Virus record (IMG/VR): IMGVR_UViG_3300022074_000123
Location: 1 to 39,654 of that record
Direction: 5' to 3' (one strand)
Source: a virus
Length of the DNA stretch: 39,654 nucleotides
The position numbers and the translations under genes are program-made. Positions 7,841 through 17,082 of the stretch are shown here, one piece after another; position 1 is the first letter of the stretch; the number at the start of each line of letters is the position of its first letter. Under the pieces are notes generated by a model, which searched no databases, was not told where the DNA came from, and was given only the letters and a program-made list of their open reading frames with translations.

Positions 7841-10800
7841 ATGGCACAAGAACAATTACAGATGGTAGATCCTAACGAGTTTGACGATATAACTGCACCT
7901 GATGAACAGAATGTTGTAAAGAGTCCTGATGTGAAGTTAGCAGAAACAGAAAATGCAGGTGTTGATTTAGCTACTACACCTGAAGAAACTACTGATCAAG
8001 TTGCAAAAGTAGAAAAACCGTCTACGGTTGATAAACAAATACAACAAGATGTAGTTGAAGATAAAAAAGTAGATTACGTTGCTGATGAAGCATCTGTAAC
8101 TAAACCAATTATACGCACAAGATCATCTAAATATTTTGTAGACGACAGAGATAAATTAAAACCAACAACAGGTTTAGTTCCGGGAATAAAAACAACACAA
8201 GATATTATTGCGGCCGAAGATGAAAAAGCAGGTTTGTACACTCGTGATATGAAATCTGAAGCTGAAAAAGATTTGGAGGATCAGGATAGACCAGTAAATC
8301 CTGATGAGTTGTTAAATACTTGGAGACAAAATAAAGTACCTCCTGCAGAATTAAGAGATGAAGAGTGGGATGATCTTTCTTTTGCGTATACAGTTTTATA
8401 TAATCCCGGTAATAATCAATTTAGTCAACAAGACAAAACAGATGCAAAACAAACTGTAAATGACACCATACAAATAATAAATGGCATTAGAAAAAAGAAA
8501 GGCGTAAAAGTAGGCTTTGATAGAGATGGTCAATTTCAAGCTACAGAAAGAGCATTAGAAGAAAAAAAGTATGGTGACAATGATCTATACAATGATCAAC
8601 AAAAATACCAAGAGGGTAGGAAACAGCTATATAGTCTTGTAAAAGGCGTTGGTAAAAATATATCTGAATTTAGAGAAAATGACAAAGTAATAGTTCAACA
8701 AATATTGATGGACAAGATTGTCACTGGTGAATTTTGGGAAGCACTAAAAACAACAGCCAATGAAACAGTAAGAGCATTTGCTTTAGATCTACCTAACTTT
8801 GCTTACAATATGATATATTACGGTGGACAAGCAGTTTTTAAGGGAGCTAGAGATCCGTTCAAAAGCACAGGAGACTATTGGAAAGAAACAGAATCTTTAA
8901 GAGAAAATAGTATTAAGGGTTGGAAGGAAGCCATATCAGGTGGTGATCCAATACAACTATCTGATCATATAAATGATACTATACACTCTGAATTAAAAAA
9001 GATGCTCGATAAAGGAACGATAGATAGAGTAACGTACGACAGAATTACCACTGTGCAAGATGTTGGAACGCAAGGACAAGTCCAAAGAGTACGCTTGCGT
9101 AATATAGTAGATGAAACTCAATCTCAATCATTTTTAAATGAGTCTTTAAATCAACTATCTAGTACAGATACTTTTTTATTAATCGCTGCAGAAAATCTTG
9201 CAGGCATGGGTGGTTTAGCAAATGTAAGAAAAGCAAGAGCTTTAAGTAGTTACAAAAATTTAGAAAAAGATGTAAGCAAAGAAACTTTAAAAAAAATAAA
9301 ACAAGGTGACTTTACTTATCTTGGTATGACAACAGTTGAAGCAGCAAGAAAATTAAAAGCAGACGGTGTTAAGATCAAGATAAACGAAGATTTAATTCAA
9401 CAAGCATTGCGTATTGATTTAAATAAGACTCAAGTTTTAAATATGAAAAGAGGTTTACAAAAAAAGGGTGAAGAGTTAGACAATCTGAAAAATAAGTTAA
9501 AAAGAGATTTTGGTAGAGACTTTGATCCAATGGACAATACTGAATATCTTAAAGCAAAAAATGATTATGATTCTTTAAAAGGTAAACTTTTTAGAAATCA
9601 TTTTCTTGCTAGATCTTCACCGTTTTTTAAAGAATCTGCACAAATAGCATTTCCTGCTTCTATAACACAATACGTTGCAGTTGAGTTTTTGGGAACAAGT
9701 GAAGGAGGAGATCCTGCCTTACTTGATTTTTACACAGCACAAGGTGTAGGTGCATTAGTTCATTTCTTTGGTAGTATTCCAATTAAAGGTATATCTTTAG
9801 GTGGTTTGTTGACTGCAGCTCCAAGATACTTAGCACAACAAGCAGGACCTGTAAAAGATGCAATTCTTGACTTAGGAGAAACTTTAAGATTACCTGTTGA
9901 TATTTTTAGATCTAGAGACATTGAAGAATTAGATGCTCTCGTGGCTCAAGCAAGAAACGGCAGGGGTCTTAATATGAAAGAAAGACGAGGTGCAGAGTAT
10001 ATATTTAATTTAGCAAATATCATGCCTAAGAATAGATTAGACAAAGTTCTTGGTAATTTAAAAGATCAAATAGATTTAGAAGAACGAATAATAAAACAGT
10101 TTCCTGAACCAGAACAAGCTGAAATTAGAAAACTTGTTTCAGCACCATTTGCACAAGCTTCAGGTTTAACTTGGTTGATGAGTGCATCAGCAATGGCAGG
10201 AACAGGAATAGATATACGTGATGTAAAAAGTTTAGTAAAAGCAGAAGAAATACAAGAAATAGCTGATTCAAAAATAGCTGAATTAGCTCTTCTGTCGAGA
10301 GGTTTAGATCAATTTCGTTCTAAGCTTAGAAATAGAACAGATATAGAAAATCCTCAAGCAGTAGAAAACTTTATAGACAAGTATAAAAAATTGTATGAAT
10401 TAAACATGAAGAAGATAGAGGATGAAAACACTGCGTTTGCAAGCACTATAATTAAAATGAAAGAAACAGTGTTTTTAGATACAGATTCAACTATAGATAA
10501 AAACATATTTAATTCACTTAGCAGAGCCAGTGTTAATGCACGGATGCAGTTAAACAAAGTTTTAACTGAAGGTGAAGCTATAGAGGAAGATCAGGCAGAT
10601 AATTTTAAACTATTAGCACAAAGAGCTAAAATAATAAAAAGTAGACAAAAGTCACCAGAGTCTATGGATCAATCTGCTTTACTCTTAGAAAGAATATTTG
10701 AAGAACATGTAAGAGGTTTCTATCTTCGTGGTAAATTAGGATACAAAGAAGTAGATCAACTTGCTAAAAAACAAAATAAATACATAGACATTACTGAATT

Positions 10801-12736
10801 AATGTTTGAATTTAAAGAAATAGCTGACCCTCTTAAAGCAACTGGTTTTGGAACTTTCTTTGGTAGGAAGGGTAAATTCTTTGACACTACTTTAAATTCT
10901 CAACTTAGATTTTCTTTAAACAAAATGGCTGTAAGAACTTTATCGCAGTTAAAAGGAACAACTCTTAGAAAATTAAGACAAATGGCTAGGGATAAAGACA
11001 GCAAACACTACATTGCTAAAGATGCAGATGATATGGATATAGCTTTGTACTACTATGAAAAGGGTGATCTTAAAGCTTTCAAGGCATTGCCTAGTCAGTT
11101 GACAGATGTATATGCTGCGTTTAGAGATTACGGTTATAGATTAGATTCTCAACTGCCTGATGAAAAGAAAAAGTTTGTTAGCTTGTTTAAAGGTAAAGCA
11201 AACGATATAATAAAAATGGTAGAAGATCAAGCACCTGAATATGCTGAAAAATATAAAGAAGCAAGTGCAAATTATAAAAAAGAAGTATTTGACAGACTTG
11301 ATGGTGGAGGACCTATAACAACATTTTTAAAATCTAAGTCTTTACGAGAAACAGAAGTATCAAAATCAGGAGAAAATAAATTCTTTCAAAATACATACGC
11401 AGGTAAAACTCCAGATGAGATAGTTAGAGAAGTTATACCTAAGATGGATAGGTATGTAAACAAAGGAGATGAGGGAGCAAGAACAGATATACGAAATTTT
11501 TTCTTAGACTTCTCAAACCAATTTACAGATTTTGAAAAAGGCAGTAATAGACCTGCTTTTAATTTAGATACTGAACTAGGAAAAGCAAAGTTTGATGGAT
11601 TACAAGAAGCTTTTACTAATTTTATGTATCATAATTATGCCACTAAATTTACAGAGCAATATAAAAAATTAGATCCTAGAGTAAAAAGTCAACTACAAAG
11701 CAAAATGGGAGGTTACGACTTTAGTATTCTTGATGATGATCGTTTAAATGAACTTACACGATTATCTTCTGTAGATGTAATAATAAACGGTAAGCCAGAC
11801 ACAAGAAATTTACTAAACTTATCTAATTTAATTAGTGACAACAAAGATATAGTTAAACTTATGGCAGAGAACAAAACTGCTAGAGAATCATACTCTAGAT
11901 TTGTTGCAACAGGAAATGAAAGAATAAACACTATACTCAAGGGTGAAGCTGTAAAAGAGTTTCGTAAAAGAGACTTTGTGCTTGAGCAGATAAGTGATAT
12001 AACAGGATACAAAGGTAATCCACTAGGTTTCTTTACTAACTACGTAGAAAATGGCACAGTAGAAGGCTTACGTCTTATTAAACAAGATATATTAAGTAAA
12101 TCAAAAAAACTAGATGGAGAGCCAATAACAGAAAAAGATTTGGATAATACTCTTCTTTATTTAGCAGTGCAAGGTGCTTACGCAAAAGGTGGATTAAGAA
12201 CATCGACTTCAAAAAAAATACCTACATTTGATGGTTTTTACAAACCAATAAGACAGTTTACAAATGTAGATGAATTGTTTGGTGCGTTTAAAGGCAGTAA
12301 TTCAAAAGCTATACTATCTGATATAATCGGTGAAGAGCATACAGAATTTTTAACAGATATAACTGAGCTTATGCTTAGAAAACAAGAGTCTTTGATTGGA
12401 ACAGAAAGAATAACTAATCTTACAAGACCTATAAGCACAAACGAAATAATAAGTAGAGGATTCAACTTAGCTAGAGGAATGGTTAGTCCTGCATACGTTG
12501 GTGCTGAAATAGCATTTAGACTAGCGAGCAATGCAGGAATAGAAATGTTAGGCATGGCTGCAAACAGTAAGGAAGCTGCCAGACTTATGAAAAAAATGTT
12601 TGAGTTTCCTGAGAAGATAACAAAAGTTGAATTAAGTAAATTTAAAACTTTAGCTGTTGACTATGTTCTTACAGAATATGCTAGACAAGATTTAAATATA
12701 TCAGATTACTTTTACGATCCAACACAAGAAGATTAA
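7841..12736 (+). CDS. giant internal virion protein (ejection protein candidate)
   Basis: With 1631 residues this is the largest gene in the window. Its acidic, low-complexity N-terminus (first about 110 residues) is followed by a long helical region with several hydrophobic stretches: near residue 445 (TFLLIAAENLAGMGGLANV), near residue 640 (GVGALVHFFGSIPIKGIS), near residue 775 (GLTWLMSASAMAGTG) and near residue 1555 (MVSPAYVGAEIAFRLASNAG). T7 gp16 (about 1300 residues) is a comparable giant that is ejected and lines the channel through the envelope. I found no lytic transglycosylase or lysozyme motif at the N-terminus. The role is inferred from size, position and hydrophobic segments. Confidence 0.65.
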   Translation: MAQEQLQMVDPNEFDDITAPDEQNVVKSPDVKLAETENAGVDLATTPEETTDQVAKVEKPSTVDKQIQQDVVEDKKVDYVADEASVTKPIIRTRSSKYFVDDRDKLKPTTGLVPGIKTTQDIIAAEDEKAGLYTRDMKSEAEKDLEDQDRPVNPDELLNTWRQNKVPPAELRDEEWDDLSFAYTVLYNPGNNQFSQQDKTDAKQTVNDTIQIINGIRKKKGVKVGFDRDGQFQATERALEEKKYGDNDLYNDQQKYQEGRKQLYSLVKGVGKNISEFRENDKVIVQQILMDKIVTGEFWEALKTTANETVRAFALDLPNFAYNMIYYGGQAVFKGARDPFKSTGDYWKETESLRENSIKGWKEAISGGDPIQLSDHINDTIHSELKKMLDKGTIDRVTYDRITTVQDVGTQGQVQRVRLRNIVDETQSQSFLNESLNQLSSTDTFLLIAAENLAGMGGLANVRKARALSSYKNLEKDVSKETLKKIKQGDFTYLGMTTVEAARKLKADGVKIKINEDLIQQALRIDLNKTQVLNMKRGLQKKGEELDNLKNKLKRDFGRDFDPMDNTEYLKAKNDYDSLKGKLFRNHFLARSSPFFKESAQIAFPASITQYVAVEFLGTSEGGDPALLDFYTAQGVGALVHFFGSIPIKGISLGGLLTAAPRYLAQQAGPVKDAILDLGETLRLPVDIFRSRDIEELDALVAQARNGRGLNMKERRGAEYIFNLANIMPKNRLDKVLGNLKDQIDLEERIIKQFPEPEQAEIRKLVSAPFAQASGLTWLMSASAMAGTGIDIRDVKSLVKAEEIQEIADSKIAELALLSRGLDQFRSKLRNRTDIENPQAVENFIDKYKKLYELNMKKIEDENTAFASTIIKMKETVFLDTDSTIDKNIFNSLSRASVNARMQLNKVLTEGEAIEEDQADNFKLLAQRAKIIKSRQKSPESMDQSALLLERIFEEHVRGFYLRGKLGYKEVDQLAKKQNKYIDITELMFEFKEIADPLKATGFGTFFGRKGKFFDTTLNSQLRFSLNKMAVRTLSQLKGTTLRKLRQMARDKDSKHYIAKDADDMDIALYYYEKGDLKAFKALPSQLTDVYAAFRDYGYRLDSQLPDEKKKFVSLFKGKANDIIKMVEDQAPEYAEKYKEASANYKKEVFDRLDGGGPITTFLKSKSLRETEVSKSGENKFFQNTYAGKTPDEIVREVIPKMDRYVNKGDEGARTDIRNFFLDFSNQFTDFEKGSNRPAFNLDTELGKAKFDGLQEAFTNFMYHNYATKFTEQYKKLDPRVKSQLQSKMGGYDFSILDDDRLNELTRLSSVDVIINGKPDTRNLLNLSNLISDNKDIVKLMAENKTARESYSRFVATGNERINTILKGEAVKEFRKRDFVLEQISDITGYKGNPLGFFTNYVENGTVEGLRLIKQDILSKSKKLDGEPITEKDLDNTLLYLAVQGAYAKGGLRTSTSKKIPTFDGFYKPIRQFTNVDELFGAFKGSNSKAILSDIIGEEHTEFLTDITELMLRKQESLIGTERITNLTRPISTNEIISRGFNLARGMVSPAYVGAEIAFRLASNAGIEMLGMAANSKEAARLMKKMFEFPEKITKVELSKFKTLAVDYVLTEYARQDLNISDYFYDPTQED

Positions 12737-12748
12737 GGAGAAAATTAA

Positions 12749-13081
12749 ATGAAAATGTATAACAACGGACAACGCCCACAAAAGATGTATGGTGGTGGTA
12801 TGGCTATGAGAAAACCTATGATGATGGGTGGACTTGCTGAAAAGAACAGAAGCCAAAACACTATGACACCCAAAGCAACAGACTCAATGGGTATGATGAC
12901 CCAACAAAAGAAGTTTGGTATGGGTTACAATCTTGGTGGTGCGATTAAGAAGTTTGAAAATAAAAGCAATGGTGGTAAGCTTACAGGCAAGAAAAAAGAA
13001 TTGGCAGCAATGTACGGCAATCCAAACGAGATAACACGTGGCGACATAATTACTGCGGCCAAAAAGAAAAAGAAATCTTAA
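12749..13081 (+). CDS. small Gly/Met/Lys-rich basic protein
   Basis: The protein has 110 residues with a strong ribosome-binding site (AAGGAG) ahead of the ATG. It is built of short Met-Gly-Gly blocks (KMYGGGMAMRKPMMMGG) and ends in a run of lysines (AAKKKKKS), giving a very high positive charge. Similar MYGGGM-type small proteins occur in marine phage genomes, often near virion genes, with no assigned function. It could bind DNA inside the capsid. It is the last rightward gene of this block and overlaps the convergent leftward operon by four bases. Confidence 0.6.
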   Translation: MKMYNNGQRPQKMYGGGMAMRKPMMMGGLAEKNRSQNTMTPKATDSMGMMTQQKKFGMGYNLGGAIKKFENKSNGGKLTGKKKELAAMYGNPNEITRGDIITAAKKKKKS

Positions 13082-13299
13082 ATATAGTTTCGTGAACCAC
13101 TCATTATATCATCAGCACTCTTTCTCAAGTACCGAAGCAGAGATGCAACCTGACTTGTGCCACTATACATAGGCAACCCAGTATTCAATTCTCGTTCGAG
13201 ATCGTCAGGGGTAACTGCTTCGTAGTTCATCTCCACATTCCCCTCTTTATTTAAAAATACTTCTAATGAAAATAGTTTAGCTTTAGTTTTTGATATCAT
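13078..13299 (-). CDS. uncharacterised small protein ending the replication operon
   Basis: The protein has 73 residues and begins MISKTKAKLFSLEVFLN. A central segment reads AVTPDDLERELNTGLPMY and the C-terminal half (SQVASLLRYLRKSADDI) is probably helical. It overlaps its upstream neighbour by 17 bases and the convergent rightward gene by four, so it is the distal gene of the leftward operon. No family was recognised. Its coupled position next to a PD-(D/E)XK nuclease is the only functional hint. Confidence 0.55.
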   Translation of the reverse strand: MISKTKAKLFSLEVFLNKEGNVEMNYEAVTPDDLERELNTGLPMYSGTSQVASLLRYLRKSADDIMSGSRNYI

Positions 13300-13768
13300 G
13301 GCAAGGACTCAATTGACTTATCTGTAGGTTATAACAATCAGCCTTGAATGTATAGCCGTTGTTATAATCAATATCCCCTTTTCTGTATAGGGTGGCTTCT
13401 TTGTAAAAGCTCTGTTTGGATATGCCACCAAGAATCCAAGCTTTAGTTAAATCTGTAAGTATGCGAACAAACACATACGCATCACAATCTTGTTTAGTTC
13501 CATGCAACGCTACAGAACAATCATAAAAAGGTTTAGGCTTAGAGTTACAACGCTTGGTCTTAACATCTATTCTCATCCCATCCTTCACAAGATCGTAATC
13601 GTATGTATTCATCTGCTCTGCTTCAATACTATCAGCAACAATTATCTCACCTATCGCACCTACAACGTTGCTAGTGCCACCTGTAATACTTCCCTGCAAT
13701 ATGCCCACAGTAGAAGCTTTTTCCCTCGCACGGTTCATATAATCGTCATTGATCGGTATCTCTATCAT
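13283..13768 (-). CDS. PD-(D/E)XK nuclease-like protein
   Basis: The protein has 161 residues. A glutamate in GAIGEIIVAD (E41) is followed by YDYDLVKDGMRIDVKTKR, where D68-x-K70 fits the catalytic strand of the PD-(D/E)XK fold, with D59 possibly contributing as well. The rest (YDCSVALHG, DAYVFVRI, WILGGISKQ) gives the alternating strands and helices expected of this fold. Family members cut DNA in restriction, repair or recombination. The gene is coupled to the ribonucleotide reductase gene by a TAATG overlap. The substrate is unknown, and since a separate endonuclease I is present this is unlikely to be the main junction resolvase. Confidence 0.65.
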   Translation of the reverse strand: MIEIPINDDYMNRAREKASTVGILQGSITGGTSNVVGAIGEIIVADSIEAEQMNTYDYDLVKDGMRIDVKTKRCNSKPKPFYDCSVALHGTKQDCDAYVFVRILTDLTKAWILGGISKQSFYKEATLYRKGDIDYNNGYTFKADCYNLQISQLSPCHDIKN

Positions 13769-15696
13769 TAGCTTGAACTCAAGTCCACGACTTCACAGGC
13801 ATCTGCTGTACAGGCTAACTCACGAGATCCACTTGTATTATCTTCCTTTTCATACATAGAGAACTTAGTCCAGTCGAGTGACGATGGTACACGCCCATTC
13901 CATTCGAGATATTCATCTGCATCTATGTCCTGATAAGGAGCTTGTTGGTAGGTGTGATCAGAGAATGGTAAGAATGATACCCCTGATGCAATATCAAAGT
14001 TCTCATACAACCATGCACCCACTTCCATCCATTCACTTTCTTTTACAGAAATAGTAACAGACGGCTTGTGTTCACACCAATAAAGTGCATAGACTTTCCA
14101 TAACTCTAGTTGTTCTATTGCACTCATCTCTGTCCTAGTGATAGCACCACTAGGGGATTTCATTGGAAACGAAAAGACAGTAACACTATCAGGTTTTGTG
14201 ATATCAGGTTCAAACGGTATGTTCTCCTCTTTCATGAATTGTGTAAGTGGATCTTTATTATCACCACGTACAGTTCTTACATAAAAAGGATTGTGTCTAG
14301 CGTGTATACCTGACGCTGAATCAGTAAGTTGCGATACAGTACCACTTGGCTTTACACATGTAATAGCTGTGCTTCTTGGTATGCCAATCTTTTCTGCATA
14401 CTCTTTGTTTGTATCTACTGCAACCTGTTTCATCTCTTGTAACCAAACCTTTGAATCTGTCTGTCTAGCCAACACATAATTATCCATGATACCAGTTAAT
14501 GAAACACCTAGCAAGCGTTCTTCTTCAGTATTTGTTTTCCATATCTTTCGTAAATATTTTAAATCTGTAAGAGTAGATTGAAATGTACCCAAGATAGTTG
14601 CAATCCTTACTTTGGATCGTAAACTTAACAGGTCATCATTCTCACGAACTACAACTTCAGATAGATTACAGAACTGATACGGTCTAAGTATAATCTCACT
14701 ACATGGATTAGTACCCCACATATGTCCTGTCTGTCGTCTACCATTCTTAGCGACTTGATCATCGGCAGCTTTACGGTTGAACATACCACGTTCACCTGAC
14801 TTAGATTCATACAAGGCTAACCATTCTCTCATGTAAGTTTCCATACTTGGCTTACCTTTGTATGCTACAGAGTTGTTAGCTAAAGATCGTTGTCCTTCGT
14901 TTTCCCACCATTGACCTGTCTTAGCGTGAGCCATTTGGTCATCGTTCAAGTTAGATAGACTGATCAATGCAGATCGTCTCACTCCACCTACAACAACAAC
15001 CTCACCAACTTTACACATAATATCGTGACACTCGATAGGAAATAGTTTTCTACCTTTTGCTTCTTTGAACTTATCTATTGTAAACTTAAATAGGTTGACC
15101 AACGGATCAGGCCCTGATGCTCTACCACCCATAACTTTTAGTCTTGCACCTGCAGGTCTAACGTTAGATATATCCCAAGACGGTATCATTCCTGAATAGA
15201 GTAATGCAACAAGTTCACGAAATGACTTTGCCCATCCTGCCTTACTATCTTCTACGATAATAACAACGTCAGAGTCTTGCATGTTCTCACTGATGATAGG
15301 TAACTTATCTACATTCTCACGTTCAACACTAAATCCCACACCTGTACCACACATAAGTATGTACATCGCTTCATCGAAAGATCGTGGACTATCCACAGGT
15401 AAATAGCTACAGTTGTAACCACACACGTTATCTCTTTTCAATGCCTGTCCTGCAGTCATCAAAGCTCTCATAGACGGCATAACACTAAGGTTGGTTATGT
15501 ATTCTTCTATGGCTTGTTTATCTACCTTATCTATCTTGTAGTTGTGCTTTTCAAGTAAAGCTTCTTCCATAAAGTTTATGTATCTTGAAACTGTTTCACC
15601 CCAGTTTTCTCTTCTTCCTTCTTCATCAAGCCAACGAGCATATCGTGATTTGTGGATGAACTCTTGGTATGATGTTGGTAACATATTAGACGACAT
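13768..15696 (-). CDS. nrdJ: adenosylcobalamin-dependent (class II) ribonucleotide reductase, monomeric type
   Basis: The protein has 642 residues and reduces ribonucleotides (triphosphates in the monomeric relatives) to deoxynucleotides by a thiyl radical made with coenzyme B12. The active-site loop NPCSEI places N330, C332 (radical cysteine) and E334. C96 (NCSYLP) and C343 (QFCNLSE) are the redox pair. The C-terminal pair C629-x4-C634 (ACTADACE) matches the reducing tail of the Lactobacillus leichmannii enzyme (739 residues), so the protein is slightly short but complete. It is the only reductase seen, with no small subunit. The ribosome-binding site AAGGGG precedes the ATG. Thioredoxin and B12 must come from the host. 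Confidence 0.93.
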   Translation of the reverse strand: MSSNMLPTSYQEFIHKSRYARWLDEEGRRENWGETVSRYINFMEEALLEKHNYKIDKVDKQAIEEYITNLSVMPSMRALMTAGQALKRDNVCGYNCSYLPVDSPRSFDEAMYILMCGTGVGFSVERENVDKLPIISENMQDSDVVIIVEDSKAGWAKSFRELVALLYSGMIPSWDISNVRPAGARLKVMGGRASGPDPLVNLFKFTIDKFKEAKGRKLFPIECHDIMCKVGEVVVVGGVRRSALISLSNLNDDQMAHAKTGQWWENEGQRSLANNSVAYKGKPSMETYMREWLALYESKSGERGMFNRKAADDQVAKNGRRQTGHMWGTNPCSEIILRPYQFCNLSEVVVRENDDLLSLRSKVRIATILGTFQSTLTDLKYLRKIWKTNTEEERLLGVSLTGIMDNYVLARQTDSKVWLQEMKQVAVDTNKEYAEKIGIPRSTAITCVKPSGTVSQLTDSASGIHARHNPFYVRTVRGDNKDPLTQFMKEENIPFEPDITKPDSVTVFSFPMKSPSGAITRTEMSAIEQLELWKVYALYWCEHKPSVTISVKESEWMEVGAWLYENFDIASGVSFLPFSDHTYQQAPYQDIDADEYLEWNGRVPSSLDWTKFSMYEKEDNTSGSRELACTADACEVVDLSSS

Positions 15697-15700
15697 TCTT

Positions 15701-15988
15701 TTACCCCTTTTTTATTTCTATTAGTTTATTTAAATACCATCGTGCTTTTTCTAAATCCTCTACACCATTCTTGTATGGGTATCTGCATAGATACTTCATA
15801 ATATTTCCTTGTAGATAAAATTCAAAACCATCTCCAGTTACAGAACCTATCATATCTATAGTTTCTATACTGGTTGCATTGTAGTGTGGTGGATGGTCAA
15901 CCATACTACGCATCTCTATATTATCAGACTGCATATGTGCCTGTTCTTCTTTCATCTTTTTCCTCATGTACTCTATATGCCTTAACAT
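15701..15988 (-). CDS. DUF3310 protein (nucleotide-kinase-like, T7 gp1.7 relative)
   Basis: The protein has 95 residues. From residue 32 it reads HPPHYN, then IETIDMIG, FYLQGNIMKYLCRY and GVEDLEKARWYLNKLIE, which is the complete DUF3310 signature. This family includes T7 gp1.7, reported as a nucleoside monophosphate kinase, although many members are uncharacterised. The N-terminal 30 residues have several methionines, so the true start may be later. It lies directly upstream of the ribonucleotide reductase gene, four bases away, which fits a shared job in nucleotide supply. It overlaps the upstream gene by one base. Confidence 0.85.
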   Translation of the reverse strand: MLRHIEYMRKKMKEEQAHMQSDNIEMRSMVDHPPHYNATSIETIDMIGSVTGDGFEFYLQGNIMKYLCRYPYKNGVEDLEKARWYLNKLIEIKKG

Positions 15989-16335
15989 TATTCTTTACCA
16001 AAATCAACCTTAATTACATTATCTTTGTACTTTATTGTTTTACCTTCTTCATCAAGCACCTCACCAAACATTCGCTTAGATACATAGTTGTATGCAAGTT
16101 CTGATGTACCAAAGTTAAATACTTCTTCACTCTTACCCATGAGTAATCCAACAAGACCCTCATGTATTATTGATCCTACAGAGTGATCGATCTCAGACTT
16201 ATATTCTCTCTCTGTCGTATCATAAGCACTCATCTTGAATTTATCATCACCAACATCCGTAAGTATAATATAGTAGTGACCCTTTTGTAAATTCATTTTC
16301 TTTGCAAACTTTATTGCATCTTCTTCACTTTCCAT
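15988..16335 (-). CDS. uncharacterised protein
   Basis: The protein has 115 residues using the ATG at 16335 (MESEEDAIKFAKKM). A longer frame from 16404 would overlap the endonuclease gene by 80 bases, while this start has a GGAG site eight to ten bases upstream and leaves only an 11-base overlap. It has an alpha/beta pattern (GHYYIILTDVGDD, then SIIHEGLVGLLMG) but no motif I can name. It is placed between endonuclease I and DUF3310 in the leftward operon and is probably an accessory protein of replication or host takeover. Confidence 0.6.
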   Translation of the reverse strand: MESEEDAIKFAKKMNLQKGHYYIILTDVGDDKFKMSAYDTTEREYKSEIDHSVGSIIHEGLVGLLMGKSEEVFNFGTSELAYNYVSKRMFGEVLDEEGKTIKYKDNVIKVDFGKE

Positions 16336-16699
16336 TTTTGTACCACTCCACAGGTATTGACTTCTCTGCCCATCTGTAATCGTGCTTGTTGCACCAATCA
16401 GCATAGGTTGTTTTACTACCCTTATATATTTTGTTACGTGCGTTCATAAAAACAAAACGTATATCCAAATCTTTGTGTTGTTGTTTTACCAAAGCCATCT
16501 TTACTCTATCTGCCTTATCAAAATGTCCTTTTGCTTCTACATAAATACCACTCTCGACTATATAGAAATCAGGAGTGTACGTTCTTGGCTTGGGTATGTA
16601 AAGAAACTTCTTTGATTCATACTCAAACTTAACTTTGTTTTGAGCCAAACCTTTCGCAAGATGCAACTCAAAGCGTGATCTGTATTTCATTCTGTTCAT
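16325..16699 (-). CDS. endonuclease I, Holliday-junction resolvase (T7 gp3-like)
   Basis: The protein has 125 residues from the ATG at 16699, which overlaps the upstream stop as ATGA. The catalytic set of T7 endonuclease I is conserved with almost the same spacing: E11 (RFELHLA), E26 (FEYES), D44 (TYTPDFYI), E55 and K57 (YVEAKG). The C-terminal stretch DLDIRFVFMNARNKIYKGSK also matches T7 (LDIRIVFSSSRTKLYKGS). The enzyme cuts branched DNA and in T7 also helps break down host DNA. It is a little shorter than T7 gp3 (149 residues). A longer frame to 16813 exists but would run into the upstream gene. Confidence 0.93.
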   Translation of the reverse strand: MNRMKYRSRFELHLAKGLAQNKVKFEYESKKFLYIPKPRTYTPDFYIVESGIYVEAKGHFDKADRVKMALVKQQHKDLDIRFVFMNARNKIYKGSKTTYADWCNKHDYRWAEKSIPVEWYKNGK

Positions 16700-17082
16700 A
16701 TTTTCTTTTTCAACCCTAAAGACTGCAGTCGTTTTTTTACATACCCTGCCAGTTTGGGGGATTGTTTTTCTAGTATAAGAAGTTCTTCTGTTAATCCAAG
16801 TATCGGAAGGCATATTACTTTACCCTGATCGCTAACGTAGTTTATTGTTTGAAATTGATTCTCTATTTTTACTATATCTCTTTTTTCTGTATGGGAGGTG
16901 AGAGTTCCGTTGTCTGAAAAGTTTTCACGAAGAGTAAGGGGAATACCTCTATCATGTTGACGTAAATGAACAACGTCTCTCCCACCACCTGTCTCCACAT
17001 GGGAGTCTATATAAACGTGGTACAAGTCCTCGTTTAATCCTAAAAGATCTATATGAAATTGATGAACATAAATAATTGCCAT
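16696..17082 (-). CDS. uncharacterised protein in replication operon
   Basis: The protein has 128 residues and begins MAIIYVHQFHIDLLG. The first part looks beta-rich (DLYHVYIDSHVETGG), followed by a polar middle (REN, HTEKRD) and a helical basic C-terminus (PKLAGYVKKRLQSLGLKKK). It lies between the Fe-S exonuclease and endonuclease I, coupled to both by one- and four-base overlaps. I recognise no family. A role in DNA metabolism is suggested only by its place in the operon. Confidence 0.55.
   Translation of the reverse strand: MAIIYVHQFHIDLLGLNEDLYHVYIDSHVETGGGRDVVHLRQHDRGIPLTLRENFSDNGTLTSHTEKRDIVKIENQFQTINYVSDQGKVICLPILGLTEELLILEKQSPKLAGYVKKRLQSLGLKKKI

Noticed and set aside
12238-12555. 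Antisense open frame of 105 codons within the giant virion gene
   Set aside because: It is a shadow of an AT-rich gene: no ribosome-binding site, no sensible protein composition, and it is fully covered by a real gene on the other strand.
16699-16813. N-terminal extension of endonuclease I
   Set aside because: The extension overlaps the upstream gene in another frame, while the start at 16699 gives an ATGA join and matches the T7 protein after its first ten residues.
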